DNA from: Megalonaias nervosa
Taxonomy: Eukaryota; Mollusca; Bivalvia; Unionida; Unionidae
Direction of reading: 5' to 3'
Assembly (NCBI GenBank): GCA_016617855.1
Contig: JAECUM010003262.1
Location: forward strand, 62,001 to 126,000
Length of the DNA: 64,000 nucleotides
A program made the translations under genes and the position numbers. Below the pieces are notes generated by a model. The model was not told the DNA's origin. It saw only the letters and a program-made list of their open reading frames with translations, and made no database searches. Positions 32,225 to 43,792 of this stretch are shown here, in pieces. The first letter of the stretch is position 1, and each line of letters opens with the position of its first letter.

Positions 32225-33000
32225 ATACTTTTGATCTATTTGTTTTTCCTGGTGCACTTTTACTGGGGTCATGTCTATTGATTCGTCATGTATGTTATTT
32301 ATCCATTTAATAGCTTTGGTAAACCATCAACCGAGCTTCTGGTTTCTTTTGTAGTCAAATACGTCCACATTCCATCCTTCAGATTTCTGTTAAATCTTTC
32401 TACTGCATGTGCTTTATCGTTCTTAGTAAGCTGAGAAGTACTCAAGGTTTTATGTTTTCAACAGATCCTTTACTTTCCTGTTTAAAGCTCTTGTCCTTCA
32501 TCTAACTTTATCTTTACTGGCTTTTGCTCTTTGAAAGTGCTTCTGAAAACATCACCACTGCAATCTCCCTTCTTTATTTTTTTTAGTCCAGATACATTTC
32601 GAGAAGATATCTATCATTGTTATGATGTATTTGTTTCCATGGTTATGTTTTAAAACGCTTACATGTCAACAATGTCTGCTTGCCACTGTTCATCCACGCG
32701 ACAAAATATTGCGTCTTAGGTTGAGAAGTTTCATTATCCCTTGTTGTACAATGTGTAGGTCAATTGTTCATTTACCCATTAACTGAATTCAGTGTGTTGT
32801 ATTTTATGTTTGTCTAATCTAACTGTTCCTTCAATTGACTTATATTTTAGTAAGCAACTGGACTTTCAGTACCGTAGTAAAAGTATCTTAAAGACTGTTC
32901 ATTGTCTTGCTAAGCAAGATCCACAAGATTAGCCATTAGAAACGATATAAAATATTCAGGTTAATTGTTTGCACATGACACATTGTCTTATGTGTTCTGA
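32225..33000 (-). pseudogene. third decayed Maverick integrase
   Basis: The minus strand, with frame changes and stops, reads RYFYYGTESPVAY, then DEQWQADIVDM (first Asp), HNHGNKYIITMIDIFSKCIW, a DExQEL-like second Asp region, AHAVERFNRNLKDGMWTYL (third acidic residue) and GLPKLL. The order is that of an rve integrase. It is distinct from the two other integrase copies in wording, so at least three integrase lineages or ages are represented in the window. Confidence 0.7.
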
Positions 33001-33061
33001 ATAAATCACCAACACTGCAATTTGCCAATTTGCAACGTTTCCTCTCCTTTCAAAAGTATCA

Positions 33062-33212
33062 TAACGTGGGCACGTGAGAAAGCCTGCCAGTAGCTTCTCG
33101 TGGGTCGGTGGTTCTTCTTCCACCAATTATACTGGCCGCCATGTATAGCCTATCTTGTGCTGAAAAATGACGTTAAACCCTACAACAACAACAACAACAA
33201 CAACAACAAAAG
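33062..33212 (+). repeat. SINE-like repeat, copy 1, with (CAA)n tail
   Basis: GTGAGAAAGCCTGCCAGTAG, then GTGGGTCGGTGGTTCTTC, CCATGTATAGCCTATCTTG, GTTAAACCCTAC and (AAC)n. An inverted copy lies at about 41,417-41,580. The 3' part with GACGTTAAACCC and a simple-repeat tail is typical of molluscan SINEs. Confidence 0.65.
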
Positions 33213-34767
33213 TATCAATTGGGGGAGGGGGCTTTAAATTTCACCATTCCTGTCGTTGACTGAAAAACAGCAATTTCAGATACTGAGACACTCTTTGCTG
33301 TTTTAAATCGAACCTCGGTGTCCATAAATTATACATTTGTTTTTTGTCCAATCGTGGTACATAGAACGTAATTTATTCCTTCTTTATGCCGTACTGTTCA
33401 AACCAGCTTGTTATTCTGGAGGAGGATGCTTATTTCAAGGTTCTCATAATTAAATGAAATCTGCCTCTTTTCTAAAACATTACTGGATATGTCTATTTAG
33501 TTTGAAATCAACAAATGAAACAGTTTTATTCTCTTGTATATTATTTTGCAACACAGCTAAGTTTGACTACCCTTTTATCTCATCCAAACTTCCAAGCAAA
33601 TACACGTTATTTCTTGAATAGTGACATTACTGCTTTTATGTTAAGCTCGTTATATATTTATATCACCCATCTTAAAAATGTAAGAATCTATATCAATATA
33701 GCTTTGTAATACTTTTGATGCCGCACAGCTTTTCTAACTTATTTTGTTCTTACTGCTAGCTCGCCAGCCGTGCTAGGGTTTACACACAGTTTATACGGTT
33801 TGATCATAGTCCGACAAATCAATCTCCAAAATCTGGGTTGATACTGATGGAGGATATGTGGGTCTGATGTAAGCTGTTTATTAAAATGTGCAATTTTTCT
33901 GCATGCAAATCTTCCGGAACACACCTGCGTACAGTTTAGACACTTACCGGTACTTGGTAATAGCCATATCAATTGCGAAATTCAAAATGGCCACAAGACA
34001 GACGGTTGTTCTATTCCACGTAGATTTACAAGTCGCCCAACATAGGATTTGTTTGGGAAATATTATGTACATATCGCCAAAAGAACCATTCGGCCGACGT
34101 TAGCTCAACAGCCGCGAGAAATATCGGTAAGTGTATAAAAGGTACACCGATGTGTGCAGACAATCTTGACTGCAGATGTTTGCAGCTTTTTATTAATAGG
34201 CGATATCAACCCAGAAAACGCCAGTCAATATCATGATAGGTGTGGAGCTAAGTTATCAGCCTAGTTTGATCACTGATTGTGCACGGATGAAGGTCGTTCT
34301 AGTTTAACCTTTACAAGTGCCTCGATGTTTTCTCGTACCCCTAGAATGGTCATTTAGATACTTAGAAACATGCTCCATGCATTCTCTTACCCATGCACGG
34401 GATGGTCCACATTTTAATACATGTACATGTATTTTCATATGCATACTACTGGGGTTGGCATCAGTAAGTAACAAATATTCAGTTTTGTTTGTGCAAGAGT
34501 GATCTGCGATAGCAGATTATGCTGTATTGCACATTTTCATTTAGAAAATCTTTATGCATTGAGCTCTCAAGATGAAAACGCGTTATAGAATCCCGATCCC
34601 AAATTAAATTGCCCTGACTCTTTCCAAGAAGACGACAAATAATGCACGCGTTCAACATCGGTTTAAAAGCATGAGATGTGTAAATAAATGGTTGATAGGT
34701 GATAGCATTTTCATAGATACCGCAAAAAAAAAGATGTGATTTACATGCACAGAATCCTCAAAACAAC

Positions 34768-34802
<35 letters not shown>

Positions 34803-35782
34803 CAAGCAAACAAAGTTTCTCCCTAACTCTACAAATTTAAGAATTTATTTAGCATTGGCCATAAAAAGGAAATGATCACAATAAATAACATGAAGCACAA
34901 GTACGAAAAATTTGCAGATAAAACTACCAGAACGACTTAAGATGGAACACACATTTCTTTTTATTGCTTGATTATCATTACAAATAATGCTTAAAAAGAA
35001 CTGTCGTCAGATTCTAAGTGGTTATTCATATCATAAGTAGTTAACATGAGGCATTAGAAATTTACATTCGATAGAAAAGTAATGCTTTATTTACAACGAA
35101 GAAACGCGTTCAAAACTTGTATATTTTTTCTTGTACCAATGGTAACCTGTATAAGGTTAACGCGTTATCTTTTGCAAAAGGAAAATATGCCTCAATTATG
35201 AACATTCAAAGTTGTTTGATCACATTGTACATATAATGAAAGCTCCAATAGATTTTGTTGTGTTTTTTTTTCTCCCCCAACCCCCACTGGGTTCCCGATC
35301 GCGCAAAAGATCATGAGATGAATATTTTAATTGAAATTTTCAGAAGTATGTGTACCTTTTATCACCTGAGACCAATCTGTATTTTTTAAAATTATAGCAT
35401 CAGATTTTACGTGGACAATATCAATAGAATAGATTTTATCATCATTAATAAAACCAAGTTTTGTGCAATCCGGTAATAAACAAATATCATAAAGAACAAC
35501 TTCAACCGTTCATTATTTAATTTTGCTGCAAGATACTGTACTGAAAATTTGTTTGTTTAATCCAAATTCTCTGTGTAATTGATGAGCAACGATAATATTG
35601 TCACAGAAGAAAAAGTAAAATTCGTTGAATTCACGAACCTTGTTTTTGTCGTCGTTGTGTTTATCCTTTGCGCAAGTTGCCCATCGGAGCCGGATTTTCG
35701 ATCAGGAGTTGTCATGGTGATATATCGTTTCGTTTAAGATTTTGTTCAGATTTTATTATATCTACATTAACAAGTTAAGTAC
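33213..35782. other. non-coding sequence with (CA)n at about 34,773-34,801
   Basis: No supported gene. An ATG-initiated stretch near 33,990 and a GTAAGT donor-like site near 34,127 were seen, but they give no recognisable protein. This may be the 5' flank of the putative exon at 35.78 kb. Confidence 0.4.
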
Positions 35783-35930
35783 ATGTGTCTTCGATTGCTG
35801 GGTCAATTGAGATATGTTTCAGCGGGCATTACAACGAAAGATCTGACACAAGTGTTTATTAGACGCTGCAGAATGTCACAGGACATAGGACAGAACCAAA
35901 ACAGAGTGTATAAGTTGGTCTTAACTGGAG
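35783..35930 (+). CDS. putative first coding exon of a host P-loop protein (Ttd14-like)
   Basis: An ATG at 35,783 (or a second at 35,873) opens a frame ending NRVYKLVLTGG directly before GTGAGT, a strong splice donor at 35,931. YKLVLTGG followed in the next exon by PCGGKTT would be the P-loop of the Ttd14 family (TRPL translocation defect 14), whose members share VYKLVLTGGPCGGKT. Only the first half of the loop is visible, since the exon boundary cuts it. The downstream exon was not found in the window. The match rests on about ten residues. Confidence 0.4.
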
Positions 35931-36838
35931 GTGAGTATGAAGTCAAGCGTGTCTTTATCGATTGAGCCTCCATCATTTAAATCAAATACATACTTCAAAT
36001 CGTGAAAGCACGTGCTTTGATTTCATTGCCGATCCGTTTCCGTTTAGACCTACAAGTGGATCACCGTTTAGTTCTTCTTTCTTCTGACATTTCTGGTAGC
36101 GCAAAGAAAAAAAAGCGGAAATTTATTTGTTGGTCTAGTTTTGCAGAAAGACATCGTAACGTGGTGATGGGAACTTGGACATAAAAGAAAGTCGGGAAAT
36201 GCTTTAGAATCACGCAAGATTAATGAATGAAAACGGATCCTGCTTTAGTCCGTACGTTAGCGCGATAATGTAGGCCCCTTTGTAGATCTTATATAAAATA
36301 TTAGGTATGGCCGTGTCATGCATAATGAAATAGCCGCTTTTACAGCCAAACCGTTTTATTTTTCAATGGAGAAGGATAACAAGTCTAAACTGTTTATTTT
36401 ATGCTACCTAGCGTGATTTCACCAACTGAAATAAGTGGTGTGAGCAATTCCCAAATGTGTTTTTATCATTTTTCAGAAAAACAAGGTCCCACATAATCCA
36501 AAATAATGGCAAAAGTTTTATCTTGAGTCCAAAAGAGTTGTGTTCTGAATAATTTTAAGTCTTGAATGTGCTTATATGCCACCAATCTTGCTGTATAAAA
36601 GTGGCATTGCCCAGAACATCTCTAAATGAATTCACAATAGTCCCAAAAAGTTCCCTTGGTTGCATGAGCACTTTGTAATTTGAATAGTTTAAATAAATAG
36701 TTCCTCTCAAACAAAATCCAAACACAGCATTAAATGATCTGCAGATTGACATTAAAAAATAACAGGAAATTATGAATCAGAAATAGGAATGAATTAATTG
36801 TACACTTTCTTTTTTTTTTCTCTCTCTCTCTCTCTCTT

Positions 36839-36882
<44 letters not shown>

Positions 36883-38656
36883 CCACACAGCACTACAGCA
36901 ACTGTATTTTGCAATTTCACTTACGTGTCAAACCTCACATCTTGTTCCAGGTGACTTACATCAAATTACTCACCCACCTTACTTAATTGTCCAATAAAAA
37001 TTACCCCAAATTTGTTAGCAGATTCAATATATAGGTTGAGTTTAGAACTTGCCAACAATTTATTTATAGCTCATTACAGTCTACAGTCATGTGCCAAAAG
37101 TTACTATATATTATATATACAGTTATGTATATTAATTTGCATGGTTTGTTAGTTTGGGGTTTTATTAAAAAAAATTGTAATGATATGATGTGGGTAATGT
37201 AAAATTGTATCTGGTAGCAGCTTTTCTCCAAAATCAATGACAGTTTTGTAAACAACGTTGTTTACCTGTTTTGGACTGAAGGATAAATATTAGGATTATT
37301 ATCTTAAGATGAGTCAAGGACATTGGTATTTTTTTTCAGATAGCTAGACCTGGGCTATCTGATGATTGTCACATGCTTTGTTCTCACAGACCTTCTAATT
37401 GTTCTAAAACAATGAATGTTGGAACCTTATTCAGGTTTTCTTTTGATGTCTTAGTTTTTTTATATAAATCTTGTTTACTGGAAAATTAGTAATTCATGTG
37501 ATAAAATCTGAGTAGAATCAAGTTGCATTATTGTTGTGCAGTATTTTGATTTGGGTGAAATTATTTAATTTAAATTATTCTTTGGACATACAAAGTGTTA
37601 AAAAATAGTATTCTTGGACATAGAGACTTCGATTTATAGTGAAATTCAGATAAGGATATATTCTTGGATTGTATTATTATGATCCGACAAAAAACTTGGC
37701 ACATCGCCATGACACAATCCATCACAGGAACATCAACACTTTTGGTGTTGGATTTATTTTGGAATACCACTCAAGTTTATTCAGAACTTTAATAATTAGG
37801 ACTTGTTAGAAATTCTAGGATTATTTGGGATTTAATTTGCAATACCGTAAGGTATTTTCTTACTTTAAAAAAGCACAGCAGATGCTATACATTGTAATGA
37901 ATTTTAACTGCAAGGAATAACTAAATTATAGTATTCAGGGTCCACAAATGACTTCATAAATCTAAAATAAATTCCCTAAAATTTCATTTTGACCTTGAAA
38001 ACCCCAAAAAAGCCTTTAGAAACTGAAGGAAACCTAAATGAAAATGCAAAACTTAAAAATTTGAAAAAATGATGAACAGCTCTACCCTGACCCCACAAAA
38101 AATGCTTTTTCTGCACATGGTTTTTCATTAGACTAGCCTAGTGGTTGAGAAAACGTGCGAATTTTGCAAATTAAAGACATCGAGTCATTTTATTCATTTT
38201 ATTCTATCATTCATTTGATAGATTCATAATGGGTACATGGTTGTCTACATATTTAGAAAGAGCAACAGTTGTACCATTTTTTAAGATATTTTTGAAAATT
38301 GTAACTGATGCACCTTGCCTGAAATTGTGTTTTGAATTAAGCGAGTCAAACATGTAAGGACCCCCACCCACCCAAATATGTTTCTTGTTGCACTGGTTTT
38401 AAAATTAGGCTAGGTTGGTTGTTTGTTTGTTTGTTTGTTTTTTAAAACCAATATATATATTTAATGTCATTTTTTTTAACCATGGGGAAAAAAGTGCTAG
38501 GATTGGCAGTGATAAAAGGGGATGGTCGCTGACCAAAAAAACACATATTTTTTTTGTTTGGCCTAATCCAAACTAGAAGATGCATTGCCTTTTACCAGAA
38601 TGACAGAAGTAGTACATATAGTTAGTAACGTCATTCTAAAGGCTTGAAAATATGTT
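35931..38656. other. non-coding sequence, possibly intron
   Basis: No exon or gene found. Contains (CT)n then (TA)n at about 36,820-36,881. If the 35.78 kb exon is real, this is the start of its first intron, which would also hold the hAT-like insertions and perhaps the palindrome. Confidence 0.4.
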
Positions 38657-39084
38657 CAGGGTTCCCACACTACCAGGAAATTGGGAAAAAGTTGGGAGAA
38701 ATTATAATTTTTTTCCTGACAGTGAAAAGTCCTTGAATTTTGAAAATATTGATGAAAGTCAGGAAAAACCCGGGAATGTTCCGCCACCACTTGACGCCGG
38801 AAACAGTTATTAATTGAGTCATAACTTAACTGATCCTGAGTTAAATTTATCGAGTTCTAACCAGAATGGATCATTTGGGTGCTTGCTATAAACAAATTTG
38901 TTGAGTCAATCCAAATGCTCAGTGCATTAGATTCATCTGGTAGATTTTTTCCACAGATAGTTCGAATATCCGGATTTTTCATTACATGGAAGGTATGAAA
39001 ACCAGCCTAGCATCAGAAGAGGCCAACATGGTGGCAGCAAAGCTTAGCCGCTTACCAGATTGCTGTTGTTAAATCGAGTCAACC

Positions 39085-39245
39085 TGTATGAAATCGATAC
39101 AAAAATTATTTATTTTCTCAGAAATTGAGAGTAATAAAATCTTTATGTTGTTAATCTGATGAAAGACAAGATAAAACTACTGTGTTCATGAAATTTGACC
39201 TAGTACTCGGATTTGCATTGCTAGTTGCACGAGTACACAAATCTC
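39085..39245 (+). repeat. left arm of an internal inverted repeat
   Basis: The stretch beginning ACCTGTATGAAATCGATAC and containing TTTATTTTCTCAGAAAT is about 75-80 percent identical to the inverse of 41,258-41,416. Weaker similarity continues outward (39,000-39,080 with 41,590-41,660). Confidence 0.7.
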
Positions 39246-39629
39246 ACAACCCACATTTTCAAATGTAGAAAAAATAAAACATTAAATGAAAGTTGAATAC
39301 TGGTTGTAATAAAGATACAAAAAGAAAAGAACACAAAATTCTCTATGTATTCCGTGAACAACTACTGGGTTTTGTTGTATCATGTGACGACCACGTTGAT
39401 GTGCTCTCTGCTTGATGAATATGACTGGCCAGATTGCTGCGACAGCGACTGGTTTCTTGTCGTTGTTCTTGAAATAAATACGTTGAGAATTTTTACGTTC
39501 TTTCTGATTTTTAAAAAATGTATCAGACTTTCATTTCATATAACTGAATTTTTGCACAACAACATTAAAATGGAGTTTGTTGTTGATATCACCAGACTAT
39601 TGGACTTCCAGTGTAGTTGTTTGACATTT

Positions 39630-39739
39630 CAGGGGTCAAGCTAGACTTGAATTTTAGGGAGAAGTTACTTTTCCTTTTGAACAGAACAGGGAGAAGTGAG
39701 AGCTCAACAGGGAGAAGTGGACGCGAAGCAAGAAATGCA

Positions 39740-39780
<41 letters not shown>

Positions 39781-41249
39781 CATAATGTGTGTTCTCTTAT
39801 TAGAATTATGCCCTCTATTTCCCAGTATTCATATTTGCATTTAACACTGGATTTAAGCAATACTTTATTTTCTAGTAGAAAATTTTCTTAGTTATTTTGG
39901 CCATATGACTCTAAAAGAGAATAACAGCAAATGCAATATAACAAAATTTGACTGAGTAACTAGATTGCATTATTGTAATTGAAATTGGTAAAAATGCTTA
40001 ATCAACTACCCTTAATCAATTTTTTTTTTTAATTATATTTTTGTATTGATTTTTTATATACTTTTTAAAAGTTCACAATAATGGCACTTTCAAACATTTT
40101 TAAACGCGTTTGACACAACCTCTGTACCATGTACATGAGGGCAAATACACACATGTCCTCATTTCTTTGTTGTGGATAAAACATTACTGTAACTATTCAT
40201 ACATAACACACTAAAATGCATAAAATTACAGTCATGGCTCATTTATAGTCGGTATATGAACTAAACCCTTCTTTCCAACCGAATCAACACCGACGTGAGT
40301 GCATCTATTTTTAGAAGGAGGGGTTTTCGTAATGTAATCACTCACTTTATATAGCTTCATTACAAAAGTCTATGATAGGATTGCAGATTTCTGATTTATT
40401 TATTTGTCTACGTACTTATAATAATTTTAGGCATTGATTAAATATTACCTGCTTCGCAGCTTTTTTCTGTATTTTCACAAATACGAGCCCAGTCAGAAAA
40501 CAACTTTGACCATAAAACGCTTCTCACGAATTCCACAGCATAGCATTTTCTCATACGTTTCTGACCTATATAATTGCATTTTAAAGTTAAATCTTAAATA
40601 ATATAATACCTAGGCTTTGCTTTCTATGAATTGTATATTTGTCTGTATATATTTCCTCGATGATTTACGAAAACAGACAATCTAATAAACTGGTACTTCC
40701 CAGACATAGTGATGTCCGCCATTTTTTTCCCCATTACTGGTACACTTCAAGTTTAAAACTAATTTTATGATGAAATAGTGTACAAGAGGCAGATAAAATA
40801 TCCAGATCACCGATTTTATTCTTAAAACACAAACTGCTATATACGTACTATTGTTAAAGTTTCGAAACACAAGTATGTATGTTTTTATCATCAAAGGATA
40901 ACATGAGCAGATCGGGTAGTGATAGGGGCCTAGTTTCCAACTTGGGAAATGGTTAATGGTCAATCAGTTATCGAAACCCATGCCTGTGAATGTGCAAGAG
41001 TTTATTTGTCAGCTAACTGATATCAAAACTAGGCCTAGCTATTGCTGGCTTGAAGAATAGCATTAGCTACAACACAATGCTAGAATAAACCTGCCTAAGG
41101 CGAGAGGGCATCTCAAAACGTATTTGTCAATGTACCTCTGAAAAAAAGATCACAGGGCGAAGTCGTTTTCGCTTTCCTAACAGAAGAAGGCAAAGTTTAC
41201 ATTTTTTAGGCGACTTAATCGCCCACTTCGCCTGGTAGCGTGACCCCTG
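39630..41249. mobile_element. hAT-like non-autonomous element (inner), about 1.6 kb
   Basis: It starts CAGGGGTCAAGCTA and ends TAGCGTGACCCCTG, inverted repeats matching at 13 of 14 positions. ACATTT flanks both ends (39,624-39,629 and 41,250-41,255). There is no coding capacity. A (TA)n tract lies at about 39,740-39,781. Confidence 0.65.
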
Positions 41250-41257
41250 ACATTTGT

Positions 41258-41416
41258 GAAATCATGTGACTAGCAATGCAAATGGCGACTACAAGGTCAA
41301 GTTTCATCTATGCTGTAGTTTCATCTGGTCTGTCAGCAGATTAAAGACATAACAATTATAATACTTGCCATTTCTGAGAAAATAAATATTTTCCTATCGA
41401 TTTCATGTAGGTATAA
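41258..41416 (-). repeat. right arm of an internal inverted repeat
   Basis: Inverse copy of 39,085-39,245, starting 9 bases after the inner hAT-like element. Confidence 0.7.
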
Positions 41417-41580
41417 GTTGTTGTTGTTGTAGGGTTTAACAGCATTTCAGCACAAGATAGGCTATATACATGGTGGCCAGTATAAATGGTGGAGGAAGAA
41501 CCTGGGAAAACCCCGGAAAGAACCACCGACCCACGAGAAGCTACTGGCAGGCTTTCTCACATACCCACATTAGCCGAGCC
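41417..41580 (-). repeat. SINE-like repeat, copy 2
   Basis: It starts with GTTGTTGTTGTAGGGTTTAA (inverse of the GTTAAACCCTACAACAAC tail). It contains GCACAAGATAGGCTATATAC and ends in GCTACTGGCAGGCTTTCTCAC, the inverse of copy 1 at 33.1 kb. It interrupts the right arm of the inverted repeat. Confidence 0.7.
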
Positions 41581-41921
41581 CGAGGTGTAAGTCGTTATAA
41601 CATCGTTTAAATTTCTTGGCCTGCTGGTAAGCGACTACCATATGCCACTACCGCATGGTGGCGGCAAATTCTAAATTTTCTATATGCAATTGCTCTGACC
41701 CCACACCCCAACCTAAATGCCCAAATGTGAAAAATGGGGTGGAATATTCAGAGGAAACCCAGATTAGAAACAGACTGTTATTCATTGTAAGCCAAATTTT
41801 TTGTCCAAAATGTTGAATCTCAGAGCTGAACTTTGGTGTGAAACTATTACACAGTTTCATGTACATTGGTTTCAGATCTTAAATAGAATGCAGAAGAAAT
41901 GGGAAATTGTCATCCCTTGTA

Positions 41922-42083
41922 CAGTAGAACCTATCTTGAAAGACCACCTCTTCTGCCAAAAAAATAATGGTCTCTCATAGCAGGTAATAAGACTATATAA
42001 TCGGTAAATCTGTGCATGGAGATCCTGGTCTCTCAAAACAGGTGGTCTCTCATAGCATAGGTCTCTCAAGACAGGTTTTACTG
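41922..42083. mobile_element. Tigger/pogo-like MITE
   Basis: It begins CAGTAGAACCTATCTTGA and ends with the inverse-like TCAAGACAGGTTTTACTG. TA flanks both ends (41,920-41,921 and 42,084-42,085). CAG...CTG ends with a TA duplication are the mark of pogo/Tigger elements. 162 bases, non-coding. Confidence 0.75.
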
Positions 42084-42446
42084 TATTATATATTAAAAAA
42101 CAATACTAGCCCCTGTATCAATACAGGATTGGGGACTGGTTTATCGAAATACAAGAAGACAAGTTGATTTTACAGAAAATTCAGTCCTTGTTTATGAAAC
42201 AATACAGTATATAATATTGAAGATCTTTTGTCAAAATTTAAATCTACCCTTTTGTAAATGTTTTTTTAAATGAATAATTTTTTAATCAAATCATCCTGAA
42301 AGGTTTAGGTTGTTTGAAAAATCTTGTTTGGGATTTTATTGGCACAGACAAATTTGGGGTTAAACTTTTTCATCACAAGATAAGATAATAATTTGCTTTT
42401 ATTGTGGTTTTTTTTCATACTGTGATAATAAATGTTTAATTCGTAT

Positions 42447-42450
<4 letters not shown>

Positions 42451-42500
<50 letters not shown>
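42451..42500. repeat. (TA)n microsatellite
   Basis: Pure TA run of about 50 bases inside the outer hAT-like element. Confidence 0.95.
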
Positions 42501-42501
<1 letters not shown>

Positions 42502-43060
42502 CTATAGAATTCTTTAGACTTAAAGGTTTGAAAGGAAACAAAACTAATTTATGTTCATTATGTTGTTTCCATATAGCAACATAAAGCATGGCAGCAAAGT
42601 AAAGTTAGAAATTTTATTCTGCACATTGACTTCCATGCCAAATATAGTCAAACTTGTTTTGTGTGATACATTTTTTGGATTTGTACATGATCATCATTTT
42701 TGACTTAGATCTTTTGGAGAGTCTTGAAAGAGAAACATCTTTAGATTTAGAAAATGCATATTTTATAATCTGAAATGTATTTTAATTCCATTCAATAATG
42801 GCCAAATGTGAACCTTGAAAAAATTAATTTCATCCTTGAAAAACCCTGGAAATGACCTAGAAATTTATCTTCAGAAAAGCATGGGAACCATGTATGTTAC
42901 ACTGCAAAATTATTTCAACTTTTGGACAAAAATCGGCACACCACATAACAGTTTCATAACTTTTTGATCACCAGATATGTAATTTTAATGGGTGTGATCA
43001 CCAGTTTAAGGAGTATAGACTTTGGTGATTGTTAGCGCGAACTTATAGAGTTGTCAACAC

Positions 43061-43307
43061 TAGCAGCAGGAAGGGTGAACCCTACAACTTTTTGCCTGAA
43101 CCGTTAAGTAAAAATAAAATAACAAAAATAAGGTCAATAACGATAAACCGAGCCTTCTAACTATATTATTACCGTACGGTTTAAAAAACGAATAATAAAT
43201 CGTTTGGGTTAGCTCACCTTTGTTATTTTATTTTTGACTTTTGTTATAGTGCGTTTAGTTTACTTACCGGGTTACTCAATTTTTGTCATTCATCCTTCCT
43301 GCTGCTA
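43061..43307. repeat. left terminal foldback (247 bp)
   Basis: It starts TAGCAGCAGGAAGGGTGAA and ends with the inverse TTCATCCTTCCTGCTGCTA, with a central self-complementary ACCGTACGGT (43,171-43,180). Both halves also share AAATAAAATAACAAA. The end is therefore an imperfect hairpin in its own right, or a MITE-like unit. Confidence 0.8.
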
Positions 43308-43642
43308 TGAATTTATCCAGATCAACTATTGCATGTATATACATGAAGTGAGTCATACATACATGTACTGAGATAGGTATGCGTACCGATTTTTCAAGGA
43401 CATGTGTGGTAGTTCAAACAATAGCTGTGTTTATCGCCGCGGATATCTCCGCGGAGATAGGTATTTGTGTGCAGTTTATTTCCGTGTTTTAATTTTAAAT
43501 ATAATACATTTTAATCGGTTCATACATATAATGGCAAAATATCTTAATAAAATTATAAATATTTATTTATTTGTAAAATCAGATATCAAATGCTATTGCA
43601 CAATAATCACATATAATAATTTCTAAAACGTATATCCGTAGT

Positions 43643-43745
43643 CGAGTTCGTTAGCTCAATGTTAAAGTTGTTGGAAACTTTAATACTGATGTTTGCGGTT
43701 CGACCCCAGATCTCGCCGAGATGGGTTCGGGTCCCCGGGTCGAAT
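43643..43745 (+). ncRNA. tRNA-like sequence with A- and B-box plus structured 3' segment (left arm)
   Basis: TAGCTCAATG (43,652-43,661) fits a pol III A box and GGTTCGACCCC (43,697-43,707) a B box. CGAGTTC (43,643-43,649) can pair with GATCTCG (43,709-43,715) at six of seven positions, giving a 73-base span. AAAGTT-GTTGGA-AACTTT forms an internal hairpin. The D and T stems are poor, so it is not a standard tRNA. Just downstream TTCGACCC pairs with GGGTCGAA around two small hairpins. Confidence 0.3.
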
Positions 43746-43792
43746 AAGTAGGGGGGAGGCATCTTTACTGAATCCCTGATCAACTACATTAT

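Larger units (their letters stand above)
38657..42892. mobile_element. hAT-like non-autonomous element (outer), about 4.2 kb
   Basis: The left end CAGGGTTCCCACAC and right end GCATGGGAACCATG are inverted repeats matching at 11 of 14 positions. TATGTT directly flanks both ends (38,651-38,656 and 42,893-42,898). Sub-terminal CCTTGAATTTTGAAAA and CCTTGAAAAACCC stretches are also typical of this repeat type. No transposase was found. It contains the inner element, a SINE and a Tigger-like MITE. Confidence 0.5.

Noticed and set aside
43402..43626. 74-residue open frame near the left terminus (mirror at 55305-55529)
   Set aside because: No motif, and it differs in sequence pattern from the conserved genes; probably chance in AT-rich sequence.
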